Part shown: in pieces, positions 24,306 to 33,478 of the stretch
How positions within the stretch are numbered: the stretch's first letter is position 1
How the letters are laid out: each line of letters opens with the position of its first letter
From: Achromobacter sp. UMC71
GTDB taxonomy: Bacteria > Pseudomonadota > Gammaproteobacteria > Burkholderiales > Burkholderiaceae_B
Direction of reading: 5' to 3'
Assembly (NCBI RefSeq): GCF_014170305.1
Contig: NZ_LZZT01000031.1
Location: forward strand, 124,001 to 188,000
Length of the DNA stretch: 64,000 nt
Notes under the pieces: generated by a model
Seen by the model: only the letters and a program-made list of their open reading frames with translations
Databases searched by the model: none
Told to the model about the DNA's origin: nothing
Translations under genes and position numbers: made by a program

Positions 24306-24970
24306 CGGGCGTCCGCTGCGGCGATGCGATAGCCCAGGCCGTGCACGGTCGCCACCAAGTCGTCGCCCAGCTTGCGCCGCAACTGATGAATGTAGACCGC
24401 CACGGTATTGCTTTCGATCGTGCCGCTGCCGCCATACACGGCGGCTTCAAGCTGTTCGCGACTGACGGTCTGGCCGGCTCGCTCCATCAACGCCAACAGC
24501 GTGCGATATTCACTGGCGCTCAGCACGACCTCGGCACCGGCCCTGGTGACCACGCGCCTGGCCGGATCCAATTGCACGTCCCGGCAACGCAGCACCGACA
24601 CGACGGAATTGCGGCTGCGCCGGACCACCGCGCGCAGCCGTGCCAGCAGTTCGTCCAGTTGGAATGGCTTGACGATGTAGTCGTCGGCGCCGGCATCCAG
24701 CCCCTGCACCCGTTCACTGAGGCGGTCGCGCGCGGTGATGATCAGCACCGGCGTGGCGTCGTAGCGCGACCGCAGATGTTTCAGCACCGCCAGGCCGCTG
24801 CCCCCGGGCAAGCCCAGGTCCAGCAGCACCGCGCCGTAGCCATGCTCGACCAGTGCCAGGCGCGCGGCCGGTACGTCGCGGACCCAATCGACCCGCATGC
24901 CCGCCCCCGTCAGACGAGTGCGCAAGGCATCTCCCAGCATGGCGTCGTCTTCCACCAGCAAGACTTGCAC
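24302..24970 (-). CDS. OmpR-family response regulator (QseB/PmrA-like)
   Basis: 222 residues if started at GTG 24970, which is preceded by GGGAG at 5 bases and places the phosphorylated Asp at residue 51 (VLLDLGLPGG), as in QseB and PmrA. Upstream ATGs at 24991 and 25000 would add 7-10 residues before the conserved first strand (QVLLVEDDAM). The receiver has the acidic pair (EDD) and Lys in DDYIVKPF. The C-terminal winged helix has VLSASEYRTLLALMERAGQTVSREQL and SNTVAVYIHQLRRKLG. It is the first gene of the two-component operon. A tandem hexamer site (25015-25031) lies just upstream. Confidence 0.93.
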   Translation of the reverse strand: MQVLLVEDDAMLGDALRTRLTGAGMRVDWVRDVPAARLALVEHGYGAVLLDLGLPGGSGLAVLKHLRSRYDATPVLIITARDRLSERVQGLDAGADDYIVKPFQLDELLARLRAVVRRSRNSVVSVLRCRDVQLDPARRVVTRAGAEVVLSASEYRTLLALMERAGQTVSREQLEAAVYGGSGTIESNTVAVYIHQLRRKLGDDLVATVHGLGYRIAAADAR

Positions 24971-25014
24971 GAACGCTCCCTGATTTTTCATGAACGGCAT
25001 TGTGCCGTCCTGGA

Positions 25015-25031
25015 TTTAAAGAATTTTTAAA
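25015..25031. promoter_or_regulatory. Tandem hexamer box for an OmpR-type response regulator
   Basis: TTTAAA-GAATT-TTTAAA: two identical hexamers 11 bp apart, centred between the response-regulator operon and the divergent mipA-like gene. PmrA/QseB-type boxes are direct repeats of (C/T)TTAA(T/G) with a 5-bp spacer, so these match in spacing and in five of six positions. The hexamer is itself palindromic, so the site could be read on either strand. Confidence 0.6.
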
Positions 25032-25112
25032 AGCGCGTTTCCACAATGGGCGCCTCACCGCGCCGCGGCCGATGCCGCGCGCAAGTCCATCAGAGCAAGG
25101 AAGACCCCTGTA

Positions 25113-25883
25113 ATGAAGCTGACAATGTTAGCAAGAGGCGCCGCCGCCATTGCCCTGGCGTGCGCCGCCTCTCCGGCGCACGCCGATCAACCTGGCACCA
25201 ATTTCATCGGCCTGGGGGTCGGTTACATTCCGGTCTACGAAGGATCCAACGAGTACCGCGCCCTGCCCGTGCCGCTGATCAACTACCGTTCCGGCAGTTT
25301 CTTCATTACGCCGCGCGCGGGCCTGCCCGCCATGGGCCTGCAGACCAATCTGGCGCAAGACTTGAAAGCCGGCGTCTTCGTCGGCATGTCGCTGGGCCGC
25401 GACGCCAACGACGCCGACCGCACCAAGGGACTGGACGACATCGACTTCCACGGCGCCTACGGCGCCTTCGTCGAATGGACACCCGGCCGCTGGTCGCTGG
25501 CAGCCGCCTACCGTCAGGCCGCCCACAGCGGCTACGGCGGCACGCTCGAATTGCGCGCCGCCTATGCCGCCTGGCAGCAAGGTTCGCACCGGGTGAACGT
25601 GGGCGCCAGCACCCAATGGGCCAATCGCGACGCCATGCAAACCTGGTACGGCGTCACCGCCAGCCAGGCCGCCCGCAGCCGCGAGGGGCTGTCGACCTAT
25701 TCACCGTCGTCCGGCCTGCAGTCCACCAACCTGTACGTGACCTGGGCCTATCGCATCAACCCCAGCTGGAGCACCCTCACCACGGTGGGCGTGAGCACGC
25801 TGCTCGGCGACGCGCGCGACAGCCCGCTGACTGAACGCCGCACCAATATGTTCGGCAACGTCGGCGTGGTCTACACCTTCTGA
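25113..25883 (+). CDS. MipA/OmpV-family outer-membrane protein
   Basis: 256 residues with a signal peptide (MKLTMLARGAAAIALACAASPAHAD) and the MipA/OmpV barrel pattern: NFIGLGVGYIPVYEGSNEYRALPVPLINYRSGSFFITPRAGLPAMGL, alternating hydrophobic strands throughout, and the C-terminal strand FGNVGVVYTF ending in Phe, as outer-membrane assembly requires. MipA scaffolds murein synthases in E. coli; many homologues respond to envelope stress. It is divergent from the QseBC-like operon, with a candidate regulator box in the spacer, so it is probably under that system. Confidence 0.9.
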   Translation: MKLTMLARGAAAIALACAASPAHADQPGTNFIGLGVGYIPVYEGSNEYRALPVPLINYRSGSFFITPRAGLPAMGLQTNLAQDLKAGVFVGMSLGRDANDADRTKGLDDIDFHGAYGAFVEWTPGRWSLAAAYRQAAHSGYGGTLELRAAYAAWQQGSHRVNVGASTQWANRDAMQTWYGVTASQAARSREGLSTYSPSSGLQSTNLYVTWAYRINPSWSTLTTVGVSTLLGDARDSPLTERRTNMFGNVGVVYTF

Positions 25884-25906
25884 GCCGTCTACCGAAAAGC
25901 GCAACG

Positions 25907-26545
25907 ATGGATTTGCCCCAAGCTGGCGCGCTGCGCCTGAACCTACCCGACGCCCGCGTGCACGATGCGCTGGCGCCAGCGCTTGCGGCCTTCGCCGAGC
26001 AGCATCCCGGCGTGCGAGTACAACTGGGCCAGGGGGGCGTCGAGGCTGGCGCGGCGCGTAAGCGCTGCGATCTTTCAATCGGACTGGAGCCGCCGGCAGA
26101 CTCCGCCCGCGTGGCGCATCGCCTGGGCGCCCTGCGCGCCCGTCTGTATGCCGCGCCCTCTTACCTGGCGCGGCGGCCGGCCCCCGAACACCCCATCGAA
26201 CTGGCAATGCACGACTGCGTCGGCCTGCATGTCGGCCCGCAGCACGGGCACGACAGTCGGCCCGCGGGCTGGCGGCTATGGTGCGGATCGGAACGCGTGG
26301 TAGTCATGGTCCGAGAACGCTATGGCGTCGATACGCCGGCCATGGCGATGCAACTGGCCGCACGCGGCGTCGGCATCGCCGCGTTGCACGCCGTGGGCGC
26401 GGCGGTCCCGCAGAACGCCGGGCTGGTGCCGGTGCTGCCGGGATGGGAAATGGAACCGGTCACGCTATATGCGCTGAGCGGCCCGCGGGGCCTGCCGGCG
26501 CGCGCCCGCGCCCTGATCGACTGGTTGGCACGGGCGCTGGCCTGA
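25907..26545 (+). CDS. LysR-type substrate-binding domain protein lacking the helix-turn-helix
   Basis: 212 residues that align with the effector domain of LysR regulators (LRLNLPDARVHDALAPALAAFAEQHPGVRVQL, RCDLSIGLEPPADSARVAHRLGALRARLYAAPSYLARRPAPEHPIEL, AMAMQLAARGVGIAALHAVGA, and a C-terminal WLARALA helix). LysR proteins are ~300 residues; here the first ~90 (helix-turn-helix and linker) are absent, and the gene begins 23 bases after the MipA stop, where no room for them exists. It may be a truncated pseudogene still open, or a free-standing ligand-binding or antagonist protein. The start (ATG 25907) has only a weak ribosome site. Confidence 0.65.
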   Translation: MDLPQAGALRLNLPDARVHDALAPALAAFAEQHPGVRVQLGQGGVEAGAARKRCDLSIGLEPPADSARVAHRLGALRARLYAAPSYLARRPAPEHPIELAMHDCVGLHVGPQHGHDSRPAGWRLWCGSERVVVMVRERYGVDTPAMAMQLAARGVGIAALHAVGAAVPQNAGLVPVLPGWEMEPVTLYALSGPRGLPARARALIDWLARALA

Positions 26546-26616
26546 GCGCCCAGTTCGACCGGCAGGCGCGGGCGCCAGCCTGAATGCCCCCGGAGCAGAC
26601 GCGAACGCGTTCCGGC

Positions 26617-28242
26617 TCAGGCGCCCAGCAATGCCGGTTCACCCTCCCGGCCCAGCGCGGACGCGTCCACGTCGATGACCCGGCCCGTTTGCAACTTGAA
26701 CACCGCCACCGCCTCGCGCAAGCGTTGCGCCTGGGTTTCCAGCGACGCCGCGGAAGCGGCCGCCTGCTCGACCAGCGCCGCATTCTGCTGCGTCACGCTG
26801 TCCATCTGCGACACCGCCTGGTTGACCTGCTGGATGCCTTGCGACTGTTCTTCGGATGCGCTGGATATCTCGTTGATGATGTCGGTCACGCGGCGCACCG
26901 AGGTCACGATTTCCTGCATGGTGGCGCCGGCGGCTTCCACCTGGTCGGACCCGATGGACACCTTCTGCACCGAATCGTCGATCAAGCCCTTGATTTCCTT
27001 GGCGGCCTGGCCGCTGCGCTGTGCCAGGGCGCGCACTTCGCTGGCCACCACCGCAAAACCCTTGCCTTGCTCACCCGCGCGGGCTGCTTCCACCGCCGCG
27101 TTCAGCGCCAGGATATTGGTCTGGAAGGCGATGCCGTCAATCACGCCGACGATGTCGGCAATGCGATTGGAACTGTCGGCGATGGCGCGCATGGTGCCGA
27201 CCACGTCGCCCACGGCCTGACCGCCGCGTGTGGCGACCTCGGACGCGGCAACGGCGAGTTGGGACGCGCTACGCGAGCTGTCGGCGTTGTTCTTCACCGT
27301 GGACGACAGTTCGTCCATGCTGGCGGCGGTTTCTTCCAGCGATGCGGCCTGCTGCTCGGTACGCGACGACAGATCGATGTTGCCGGCCGCGATCTCGCGC
27401 GACCCGGTGTGGATTTCCTCGACCCCCAGGCGCACGGCGGCCACGGTGCGGGCCAGGCTGTCCTGCATGCGCTTGACGGCGGCGTACAGCACGCCGATTT
27501 CGTTGTTGCCACGCTGTTCGATGCGGTTGGTCAGATCGCCGCCGGCGATCCGGTCAAACAGCCGGCCGGCATCATGCAGCGGGCGGAATACCGAACGGGC
27601 AAACACGGCATACAGGCCCACCACCAGCACAACCACCACGACCAGCAGGCCGATCAGGAAGGCGATGGCGCCATTGATGCGGGCGGACGACTCATTGGCC
27701 ACGCGCCGGCCGACCTCATCCGCGAAATCCGAATACTTCTGGTTGGCCTGCGTGAAGGCGATGCCCAGTGGCGTCACCTTTTCCAGGTTCATCCGGCTGG
27801 CGTCCTGCGCATTGCCCGCGCGGATGGCGGCAATCATCGGCAGAATCGCGTCGCGCACATATACGTCGTAAGCGGCCAGCGCGGCCTCGAACAAGGGTTT
27901 GCCCACGGCGGACGTCTCGGGCGTCTGGCGGGCGCTTTGCACCAGATCGCCCGCGCGCTTGGTATAGCCATCCAGTCGCTGCATGCTGGCCAGGCTGTCG
28001 ATGCGCTTGCCTTCCAGCAGGGCGCTCTGTGCAGCCAGCAACACCAGGCGGGCGCGCAGCAGCTCGGCGCCGGCGTCATCCATGGCGTTGGAACGCACCA
28101 GATTGGTGTCCAGCAGCACTTCGATAGAGCTGCGGTTGGAAGTCAGTTGCTGGTAGACCGCGATGCCGGTCACCAGAAAAAGCGCGAAAAAAACACCGAG
28201 CGCGGTCGTCAGGACCGCTCGGATACTCAGATTCTTGAACAT
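26617..28242 (-). CDS. Methyl-accepting chemotaxis protein
   Basis: 541 residues. TM1 ([20 protein letters not shown], residues 10-29) leads to a ~160-residue periplasmic domain of four-helix-bundle type ([21 protein letters not shown] and so on), then TM2 ([23 protein letters not shown], about 195-217), a HAMP domain ([26 protein letters not shown]) and the signalling domain with the hairpin-tip signature [35 protein letters not shown]. It has no C-terminal CheR-binding pentapeptide. ATG 28242 is the start consistent with TM1. Ligand unknown; amino acids or small acids are typical of this sensor type. Confidence 0.95.
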   Translation of the reverse strand: MFKNLSIRAVLTTALGVFFALFLVTGIAVYQQLTSNRSSIEVLLDTNLVRSNAMDDAGAELLRARLVLLAAQSALLEGKRIDSLASMQRLDGYTKRAGDLVQSARQTPETSAVGKPLFEAALAAYDVYVRDAILPMIAAIRAGNAQDASRMNLEKVTPLGIAFTQANQKYSDFADEVGRRVANESSARINGAIAFLIGLLVVVVVLVVGLYAVFARSVFRPLHDAGRLFDRIAGGDLTNRIEQRGNNEIGVLYAAVKRMQDSLARTVAAVRLGVEEIHTGSREIAAGNIDLSSRTEQQAASLEETAASMDELSSTVKNNADSSRSASQLAVAASEVATRGGQAVGDVVGTMRAIADSSNRIADIVGVIDGIAFQTNILALNAAVEAARAGEQGKGFAVVASEVRALAQRSGQAAKEIKGLIDDSVQKVSIGSDQVEAAGATMQEIVTSVRRVTDIINEISSASEEQSQGIQQVNQAVSQMDSVTQQNAALVEQAAASAASLETQAQRLREAVAVFKLQTGRVIDVDASALGREGEPALLGA

Positions 28243-28348
28243 GGGGGGCCTTTCCGGGTTTGCATGACACAGCCGCCACGGGCTGTCCCCCTTCTTTACG
28301 GCCCAATGCAATGAAAAGTTAAATATCTCATTGGGTTACATCACGGCC

Positions 28349-28381
28349 AAAAAAAAACCCCGCCGAACGAATTCGGCGGGG
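28349..28381 (-). terminator. Strong intrinsic terminator for purL
   Basis: A 10-bp perfect stem (28358-28367 with 28372-28381) around a CGAA loop is followed, reading leftward, by nine T residues (plus-strand A run 28349-28357). It is correctly oriented for the leftward purL transcript. Confidence 0.9.
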
Positions 28382-28451
28382 TCTTGCGCTCAGTACCCAC
28401 TAAGGCGATCGTGCATGGCGCTAGTGGCTAGAATTGCCGCCCGAAGGCCGG

Positions 28452-28472
28452 GCAGCCCCCCTGGGGGGCTGC
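28452..28472. repeat. Palindromic GC-rich intergenic element
   Basis: Ten-base arms GCAGCCCCCC and GGGGGGCTGC flank a single T (28462). A second small dyad follows (GCGCGCACAGCGCGTGC, 28476-28492). It sits between the purL stop and its terminator, so it is in the purL 3' untranslated region. The compact double-dyad form resembles dispersed palindromic repeats of high-GC genomes; only one copy is seen here. Confidence 0.5.
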
Positions 28473-28509
28473 AAGCGCGCACAGCGCGTGCGACGTGGGG
28501 GCTCACCCC

Positions 28510-31500
28510 TTATTTCAACCAGGCGCGGGCGTTGCGGAAAATGCGCATCCACGGGCTGTACGCGCCACCGGTGTCCGCATTGCCCCATTTTTCAGGCGCC
28601 CACGACATCATGACGTTGCGGGTCACGCGTTCCGGGTGCGGCATCATGACCGTGAAACGGCCATCGGCGGTGGTGACGGACGTCAGGCCCGCCGGGCTGC
28701 CGTTCGGGTTGAACGGGTAGGCTTCGGTGGCGTTGCCGTAGTTGTCGATGTAGCGCGCGGCGGCCAGCACACGGCTGGCGTCGCCCTGCTGCGAGAAGTC
28801 GGCGTAGCCTTCGCCGTGCGCCACCGCGACCGGAATGCGCGCGCCTTCCATGCCGGCGAAGAAGATCGACGGCGACTTGGCCAGTTCGACCATCGACAGG
28901 CGGGCTTCGTACTTTTCGGACTGGTTGCGCGTGAAGCGCGGCCAGTGCTCGGCGCCGGGAATCATCGGAGCCAGCGCGGCCATCATCTGGCAGCCGTTGC
29001 ACACGCCCAGCGCAAAGGTGTCGGGACGCGCAAAGTACGCGGCGAACTGGTCCGACAGCTTGCTGTTGAAGCGGATGGTGCGGGCCCAGCCTTCGCCGGC
29101 GCCCAGCACGTCGCCGTAGCTAAAGCCGCCCACCGCCACCAGGCCTTGCACCTGGGCCAGGTCGACACGCCCCGACAGCAGGTCGGTCATGTGGACGTCG
29201 ATGGCCTCGAAACCCGAGGTATCGAAGGCCCAGCCCATTTCCACCTGGCTGTTGCAGCCCTGCTCGCGCAGGATCGCCACGCGCGGACGCTTGCCGGTAT
29301 TGATGAACGGCGCGGCCACGTCTTCTTGCGGGTCGAACGCCACGTTGGGGCTCATGCCCGGATCCTTGGTGTCGTTCCAGACGTCCAGTTCGGCTTGCGC
29401 GCAAGCGGGGTTGTCGCGGCGCGACATGATGCGGTAGGACACTTCGCTCCAGGCACGGCCGAGGTCGGCGCGCGGCTGGCCCCAGACTTTCTTGCCGTCG
29501 CGGTAGAACTCGATTTCGTCGCCGCCGTTCAGGCCGCCGATGACGTGCGAGTGCGCCGACAGGCCCGCGCCGCGCAGCACTTGCATGACGGCGTCGCGCT
29601 GGGCGGCCGGCACCTGGATGACCGCGCCGGCCTCTTCCGAGAACAGCGCCTTGAGCGTCAGTTCTTCGCGCTGCACCGCCACTTGTTCGGGGCGGATCTT
29701 GTAGTCGCCCCAATCGGCAGATTGCGGGTCGAAGGTCAGCATGTCCAGGTTGACCGAGATGCCGGTGCGGCCGGCAAAGGCCATTTCGGCCAGCGTGGCG
29801 AACAGGCCGCCGTCGGAACGGTCGTGGTAGGCCAGCAGCGTACCGGCTTCAGCCAGCGTGCGGATGGTGACGAAGAATGCGCGCAGGGCCTCGGGCGAAT
29901 CGATGTCCGGCACGGTTTCGCCGACCTGGTTGTAGGTCTGGGCCAGGATCGAGCCGCCCATGCGGTGCAGGCCGCGGCCCAGGTCGATCAGGATCAGCAC
30001 GCTGTCGCCGGCGTCGGTGCGCAGCTGCGGCGTGAGGCTGGCGCGCACGTCGCCCACCGGCGCGAAGGCCGTGACGATCAGCGACACCGGCGCCACCACC
30101 TGGCGCTGTTCGCCGTCCTGTTCCCAGGAGGTCTTCATGGACAGGGAGTCCTTGCCGACCGGAATCGACAGGCCAGCGGCTTGGCAGAGCTCGCTGACGG
30201 CGGACACGGTGTCGTACAGCGCGGCGTCCTGGCCGTCGACGCCGCAAGCGGCCATCCAGTTGGCGGACAGCTTGATGTCTTCGAGGCGCGCCACGTCGGC
30301 GGCAGCCAGGTTGGTCAGGGCTTCGGCCACGGCCATGCGGCCCGAGGCCGGCGCGTTCAGCATGGCGATGGGGGTGCGTTCGCCCATGGCCATGGCTTCG
30401 CCGCGGAAACCTTCGTAGTCGGCCAGGGTGACGGCGCAATCAGCCACCGGCACTTGCCACGGGCCGACCATCTGGTCGCGGCTGGACAGCCCGCCCACGG
30501 TGCGGTCGCCAATGGTGATCAGGAACGACTTATTGGCCACGGTGGGATGGCGCAGCACGCGGTAGGCGGCTTCGGTCAGGTCGATGCCGGCCAGGTCCAG
30601 GGGTTCGGACACGCCGGGCAGGCGGCGCACGTCGCGCGTCATGCGGGGCGGCTTGCCCAGGATGACGTCGATCGGCACGTCGACCGGACGCACTTCGGCG
30701 TCGCCTTGCGGGCGAATGGCGTCCAGGCCCGGCAGGCCCTCGCCATCGACCACGCGCAGCTGGCGCTCTTCGGTGGCCACGCCCACCACCGCGTACGGGC
30801 AGCGTTCGCGGCGGGCAATGGCGTCGAAACGCTCCAGGTCGCGCGGCAGGATTGACAGGACGTAGCGTTCCTGGGATTCGTTGCTCCAGATTTCGGCAGG
30901 CGACAGGCCCGATTCTTCCAGCGGCACGCGCTTGAGATCAAAGATGGCGCCGCGGCCGGCGTCGTTCACCAGTTCGGGGAACGCGTTGGACAGGCCGCCC
31001 GCGCCCACGTCGTGGATCGCGATGATGGGGTTGTTTTCGGCCTGCTGCCAGCAGCGGTCGATGACTTCCTGGGCGCGGCGTTCGAGTTCGGGATTGCCGC
31101 GCTGGACGGAGTCGAAGTCGAGTTCAGCCGAGTTGCTGCCCATGCTGATGCTGGAGGCGGCGCCGCCGCCCATGCCGATGCGGAAACCCGGGCCGCCCAG
31201 CTGGATCAGCAGCGCGCCGGGCGGAATGACGTCTTTGTGGGTCAGGCCGGCGTCGATGCTGCCCAGGCCGCCCGCGATCATGATGGGCTTGTGGTAGCCC
31301 CAGCGCGTGCCGCCGGCGCTTTGCTCGAACGAGCGGAAGTAGCCCAGCAGGTTGGGACGGCCGAATTCGTTGTTGAACGCCGCGCCGCCGATGGGGCCGT
31401 CGATCATGATGGACAGGGGCGAGGCGATGCGGTCCGGCAGGCCGTGGTGGTCGGCTTCCCAGGGTTGCACGGCGTCGTCGAAACGCAGGTGCGACACGGT

Positions 31501-32559
31501 GAAGCCGGTCAGGCCGGCCTTGGGCTTGGAGCCGCGGCCGGTGGCGCCTTCGTCGCGGATTTCACCGCCCGCGCCGGTCGAGGCGCCAGGGAACGGCGCG
31601 ATCGCGGTGGGGTGGTTGTGCGTCTCGACCTTCATGAGGGTGTGCACGGTGGTGTCGCGGCGGATGTACTTGGCGCCGTCGACGCCCTCGCCCGTGACGC
31701 CGGGCACGCCGGCCTGGAAACGCTGCGCGGGGCCGCCGGCCATGATGGCGGCGTTGTCGGAATAGGCCACCACGGTGCCTTCGGGCTGCGCCTTGTGGGT
31801 GGCGCGGATCATGCCGAACAGCGTGTTGGGCTGTTCCTGGCCGTCGATGACCCACTGGGCGTTGAAGATCTTGTGGCGGCAGTGTTCGCTGTTGGCCTGC
31901 GCGAACATCATCAGTTCGACGTCGGTGGGATCGCGCCCCAGGTCGGTAAATGACTTGGCCAGGTATTCGATTTCGTCTTCGGACAGGGCCAGGCCCAGGG
32001 TGACGTTGGCCTCTTCCAGGGCCTGGACGCCGCGCGCCAGCACGCCGACCTGGCGCATCGGCTTGCCGGCCAGCGCCTGGAACAGCGCCTGGCCGTCGAA
32101 GCTGGCGTCAACCACGGTTTCGGTCATGCGGTCGTGCAGGCAGTCGGCGGCGCGGGCCAGCATGGCGTCGTCGAACGACTTGGTGCCCAGCAGGCCGCGT
32201 TCGGGGGTGATGGTGTAGCGCACGCCGCGTTCGATGCGGTGCACGGCCGAGAGGCCACAGTTGTGGGCGATGTCGGTGGCCTTGCTGGCCCACGGCGAAA
32301 TCGTGCCCAGGCGCGGAATGACCAGCAGGGCCAGGCTCTTGGCCGGCGCCTCGCCCGTGGCGGGGGTGCCGTAGTCCAGCAATTGGGTCAGGTGCTGCTG
32401 CTGTTCGGCCGTCAGGGCGGCGTCGGTGCTGACGAAGTGCTCGTAGCGGGCGGAAATGTCGGCCACGGGCAGGCCGGCTTCCTTCAATTGCGCCAGCAGG
32501 CGATCACGACGAAAGGAGGACAGGACAGAGGAACCAGGCAGATGCTGAACTAGGGACAC
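28510..32559 (-). CDS. purL: Phosphoribosylformylglycinamidine synthase
   Basis: About 1349 residues, the large single-chain PurL of proteobacteria (ATP- and glutamine-dependent conversion of FGAR to FGAM in purine synthesis). The N-terminal domain has [18 protein letters not shown]. The catalytic core shows [48 protein letters not shown] and a second FGAM domain. The C-terminal glutaminase has the nucleophile Cys in [14 protein letters not shown] and the His/Glu of [11 protein letters not shown]. The start is uncertain: GTG 32559 ([11 protein letters not shown]) gives the family-like N-terminus; a TTG at 32589 adds ten residues and neither has a strong ribosome site. Transcribed alone and ended by the terminator at 28349-28381. 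Confidence 0.97.
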   Translation of the reverse strand: MSLVQHLPGSSVLSSFRRDRLLAQLKEAGLPVADISARYEHFVSTDAALTAEQQQHLTQLLDYGTPATGEAPAKSLALLVIPRLGTISPWASKATDIAHNCGLSAVHRIERGVRYTITPERGLLGTKSFDDAMLARAADCLHDRMTETVVDASFDGQALFQALAGKPMRQVGVLARGVQALEEANVTLGLALSEDEIEYLAKSFTDLGRDPTDVELMMFAQANSEHCRHKIFNAQWVIDGQEQPNTLFGMIRATHKAQPEGTVVAYSDNAAIMAGGPAQRFQAGVPGVTGEGVDGAKYIRRDTTVHTLMKVETHNHPTAIAPFPGASTGAGGEIRDEGATGRGSKPKAGLTGFTVSHLRFDDAVQPWEADHHGLPDRIASPLSIMIDGPIGGAAFNNEFGRPNLLGYFRSFEQSAGGTRWGYHKPIMIAGGLGSIDAGLTHKDVIPPGALLIQLGGPGFRIGMGGGAASSISMGSNSAELDFDSVQRGNPELERRAQEVIDRCWQQAENNPIIAIHDVGAGGLSNAFPELVNDAGRGAIFDLKRVPLEESGLSPAEIWSNESQERYVLSILPRDLERFDAIARRERCPYAVVGVATEERQLRVVDGEGLPGLDAIRPQGDAEVRPVDVPIDVILGKPPRMTRDVRRLPGVSEPLDLAGIDLTEAAYRVLRHPTVANKSFLITIGDRTVGGLSSRDQMVGPWQVPVADCAVTLADYEGFRGEAMAMGERTPIAMLNAPASGRMAVAEALTNLAAADVARLEDIKLSANWMAACGVDGQDAALYDTVSAVSELCQAAGLSIPVGKDSLSMKTSWEQDGEQRQVVAPVSLIVTAFAPVGDVRASLTPQLRTDAGDSVLILIDLGRGLHRMGGSILAQTYNQVGETVPDIDSPEALRAFFVTIRTLAEAGTLLAYHDRSDGGLFATLAEMAFAGRTGISVNLDMLTFDPQSADWGDYKIRPEQVAVQREELTLKALFSEEAGAVIQVPAAQRDAVMQVLRGAGLSAHSHVIGGLNGGDEIEFYRDGKKVWGQPRADLGRAWSEVSYRIMSRRDNPACAQAELDVWNDTKDPGMSPNVAFDPQEDVAAPFINTGKRPRVAILREQGCNSQVEMGWAFDTSGFEAIDVHMTDLLSGRVDLAQVQGLVAVGGFSYGDVLGAGEGWARTIRFNSKLSDQFAAYFARPDTFALGVCNGCQMMAALAPMIPGAEHWPRFTRNQSEKYEARLSMVELAKSPSIFFAGMEGARIPVAVAHGEGYADFSQQGDASRVLAAARYIDNYGNATEAYPFNPNGSPAGLTSVTTADGRFTVMMPHPERVTRNVMMSWAPEKWGNADTGGAYSPWMRIFRNARAWLK

Positions 32560-32926
32560 GATGCGGGCGCCGTATAAGGAGGGAAGCAAAGAAAAACGAT
32601 TTTACCCGTTTAAGGGGTTTTCCCGGAGCCGGGATTACCGCAGGCCGGATCCCGCCCGCAATAGGCCCGCCCGCGCCGGTGTTACAAAAGAATTCCGCGA
32701 CGGAACGGTCCGGTCTGCTGCAAAGCAATAAACCGGACAATCCCCTGCTACCCATGGGGTTTATCGGCCCATATGGCCCCGCCCTCGCGATCCCGCTATT
32801 GCAACGCAGCATGTTGCAGCCATACCGCAGCGCGGGAAAACACGAACTCCGGCCCCCGCGCCCCGACGGTAGGATGCACCGACCCTATAACTAGAAAGCG
32901 CGCCGCCGCGCTGGCCGTTGCCTCAC
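32560..32926. other. Intergenic region between purL and the TRAP operon
   Basis: About 367 bases between divergent genes with no convincing coding sequence. It contains a dyad with 7-bp arms, ATAAACC (32728-32734) and GGTTTAT (32758-32764), enclosing a CCCCTG...CATGGGG inner dyad, which could be an operator for the TRAP genes. A TATAAC hexamer (32886-32891) lies 36 bases before the first TRAP start, without a good -35. Confidence 0.45.
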
Positions 32927-33478
32927 ATGTCACGCTCCGAAGCCCCCGCCGAGCCCGTCGAACCGATCATCCCCGCCGAAGCAGATCCCGCCGTGAAAGT
33001 GCCGCTGGCCATCGAAGACTGGCTGGCCGCGATCTTGCTGGCGACCCTGGCGATCATCACCTTCCTGAACGTGCTGGTGCGGTACTTCACCGATCAGTCG
33101 TTCGCCTGGACCGAGGAAATCTCGGTGTTCCTGCTGATCGTGCTGACCATGGCCGGCGGCAGCGTGGCCTTCGTGCGCAACCACCACATCCGCATCGAAA
33201 TCCTGGCCGACAACGGCTCGCCCCGGCGCCAGCGCATCATGGCGCTGATCTCCAGCGGCTGCGTGCTGGCGTTCTTCGTGCTGCTGACCGTGCTGTCGGT
33301 CAAGCTGGTGGCCGACGAATACCTCTACGAAGAGACCTCCCCCGCCATCGGCGTGCCGACCTGGTGGTATTCGATCTGGCTGCCGGTGATGGCCGCCGCG
33401 ATCTCGCTGCGCACGCTCGGCACGATCCGCCGCCTGCTCAAGCGCACGGACAGCGCGGGCCAAGGAGGCCAGGCATGA
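32927..33478 (+). CDS. TRAP transporter small permease (DctQ type)
   Basis: 183 residues, the small four-helix membrane subunit of a TRAP dicarboxylate-type importer. After a polar N-terminus come DWLAAILLATLAIITFLNVLVRYF, TEEISVFLLIVLTMAGGSVAFVRNHHIRIEIL (a DctQ hallmark), IMALISSGCVLAFFVLLTVLSV and WYSIWLPVMAAAISLRTLG. ATG 32927 is preferred; a TTG three codons earlier exists. The stop overlaps the next ATG (ATGA), so it is coupled to the large permease. First gene of the DctQMP operon. Confidence 0.92.
   Translation: MSRSEAPAEPVEPIIPAEADPAVKVPLAIEDWLAAILLATLAIITFLNVLVRYFTDQSFAWTEEISVFLLIVLTMAGGSVAFVRNHHIRIEILADNGSPRRQRIMALISSGCVLAFFVLLTVLSVKLVADEYLYEETSPAIGVPTWWYSIWLPVMAAAISLRTLGTIRRLLKRTDSAGQGGQA

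Noticed and set aside
28495..30855. Very long open frame on the plus strand opposite purL
   Set aside because: It is the antisense shadow of purL produced by high GC; its protein is rich in His/Arg/Gln with no recognisable motif, whereas purL matches its family along the full length.
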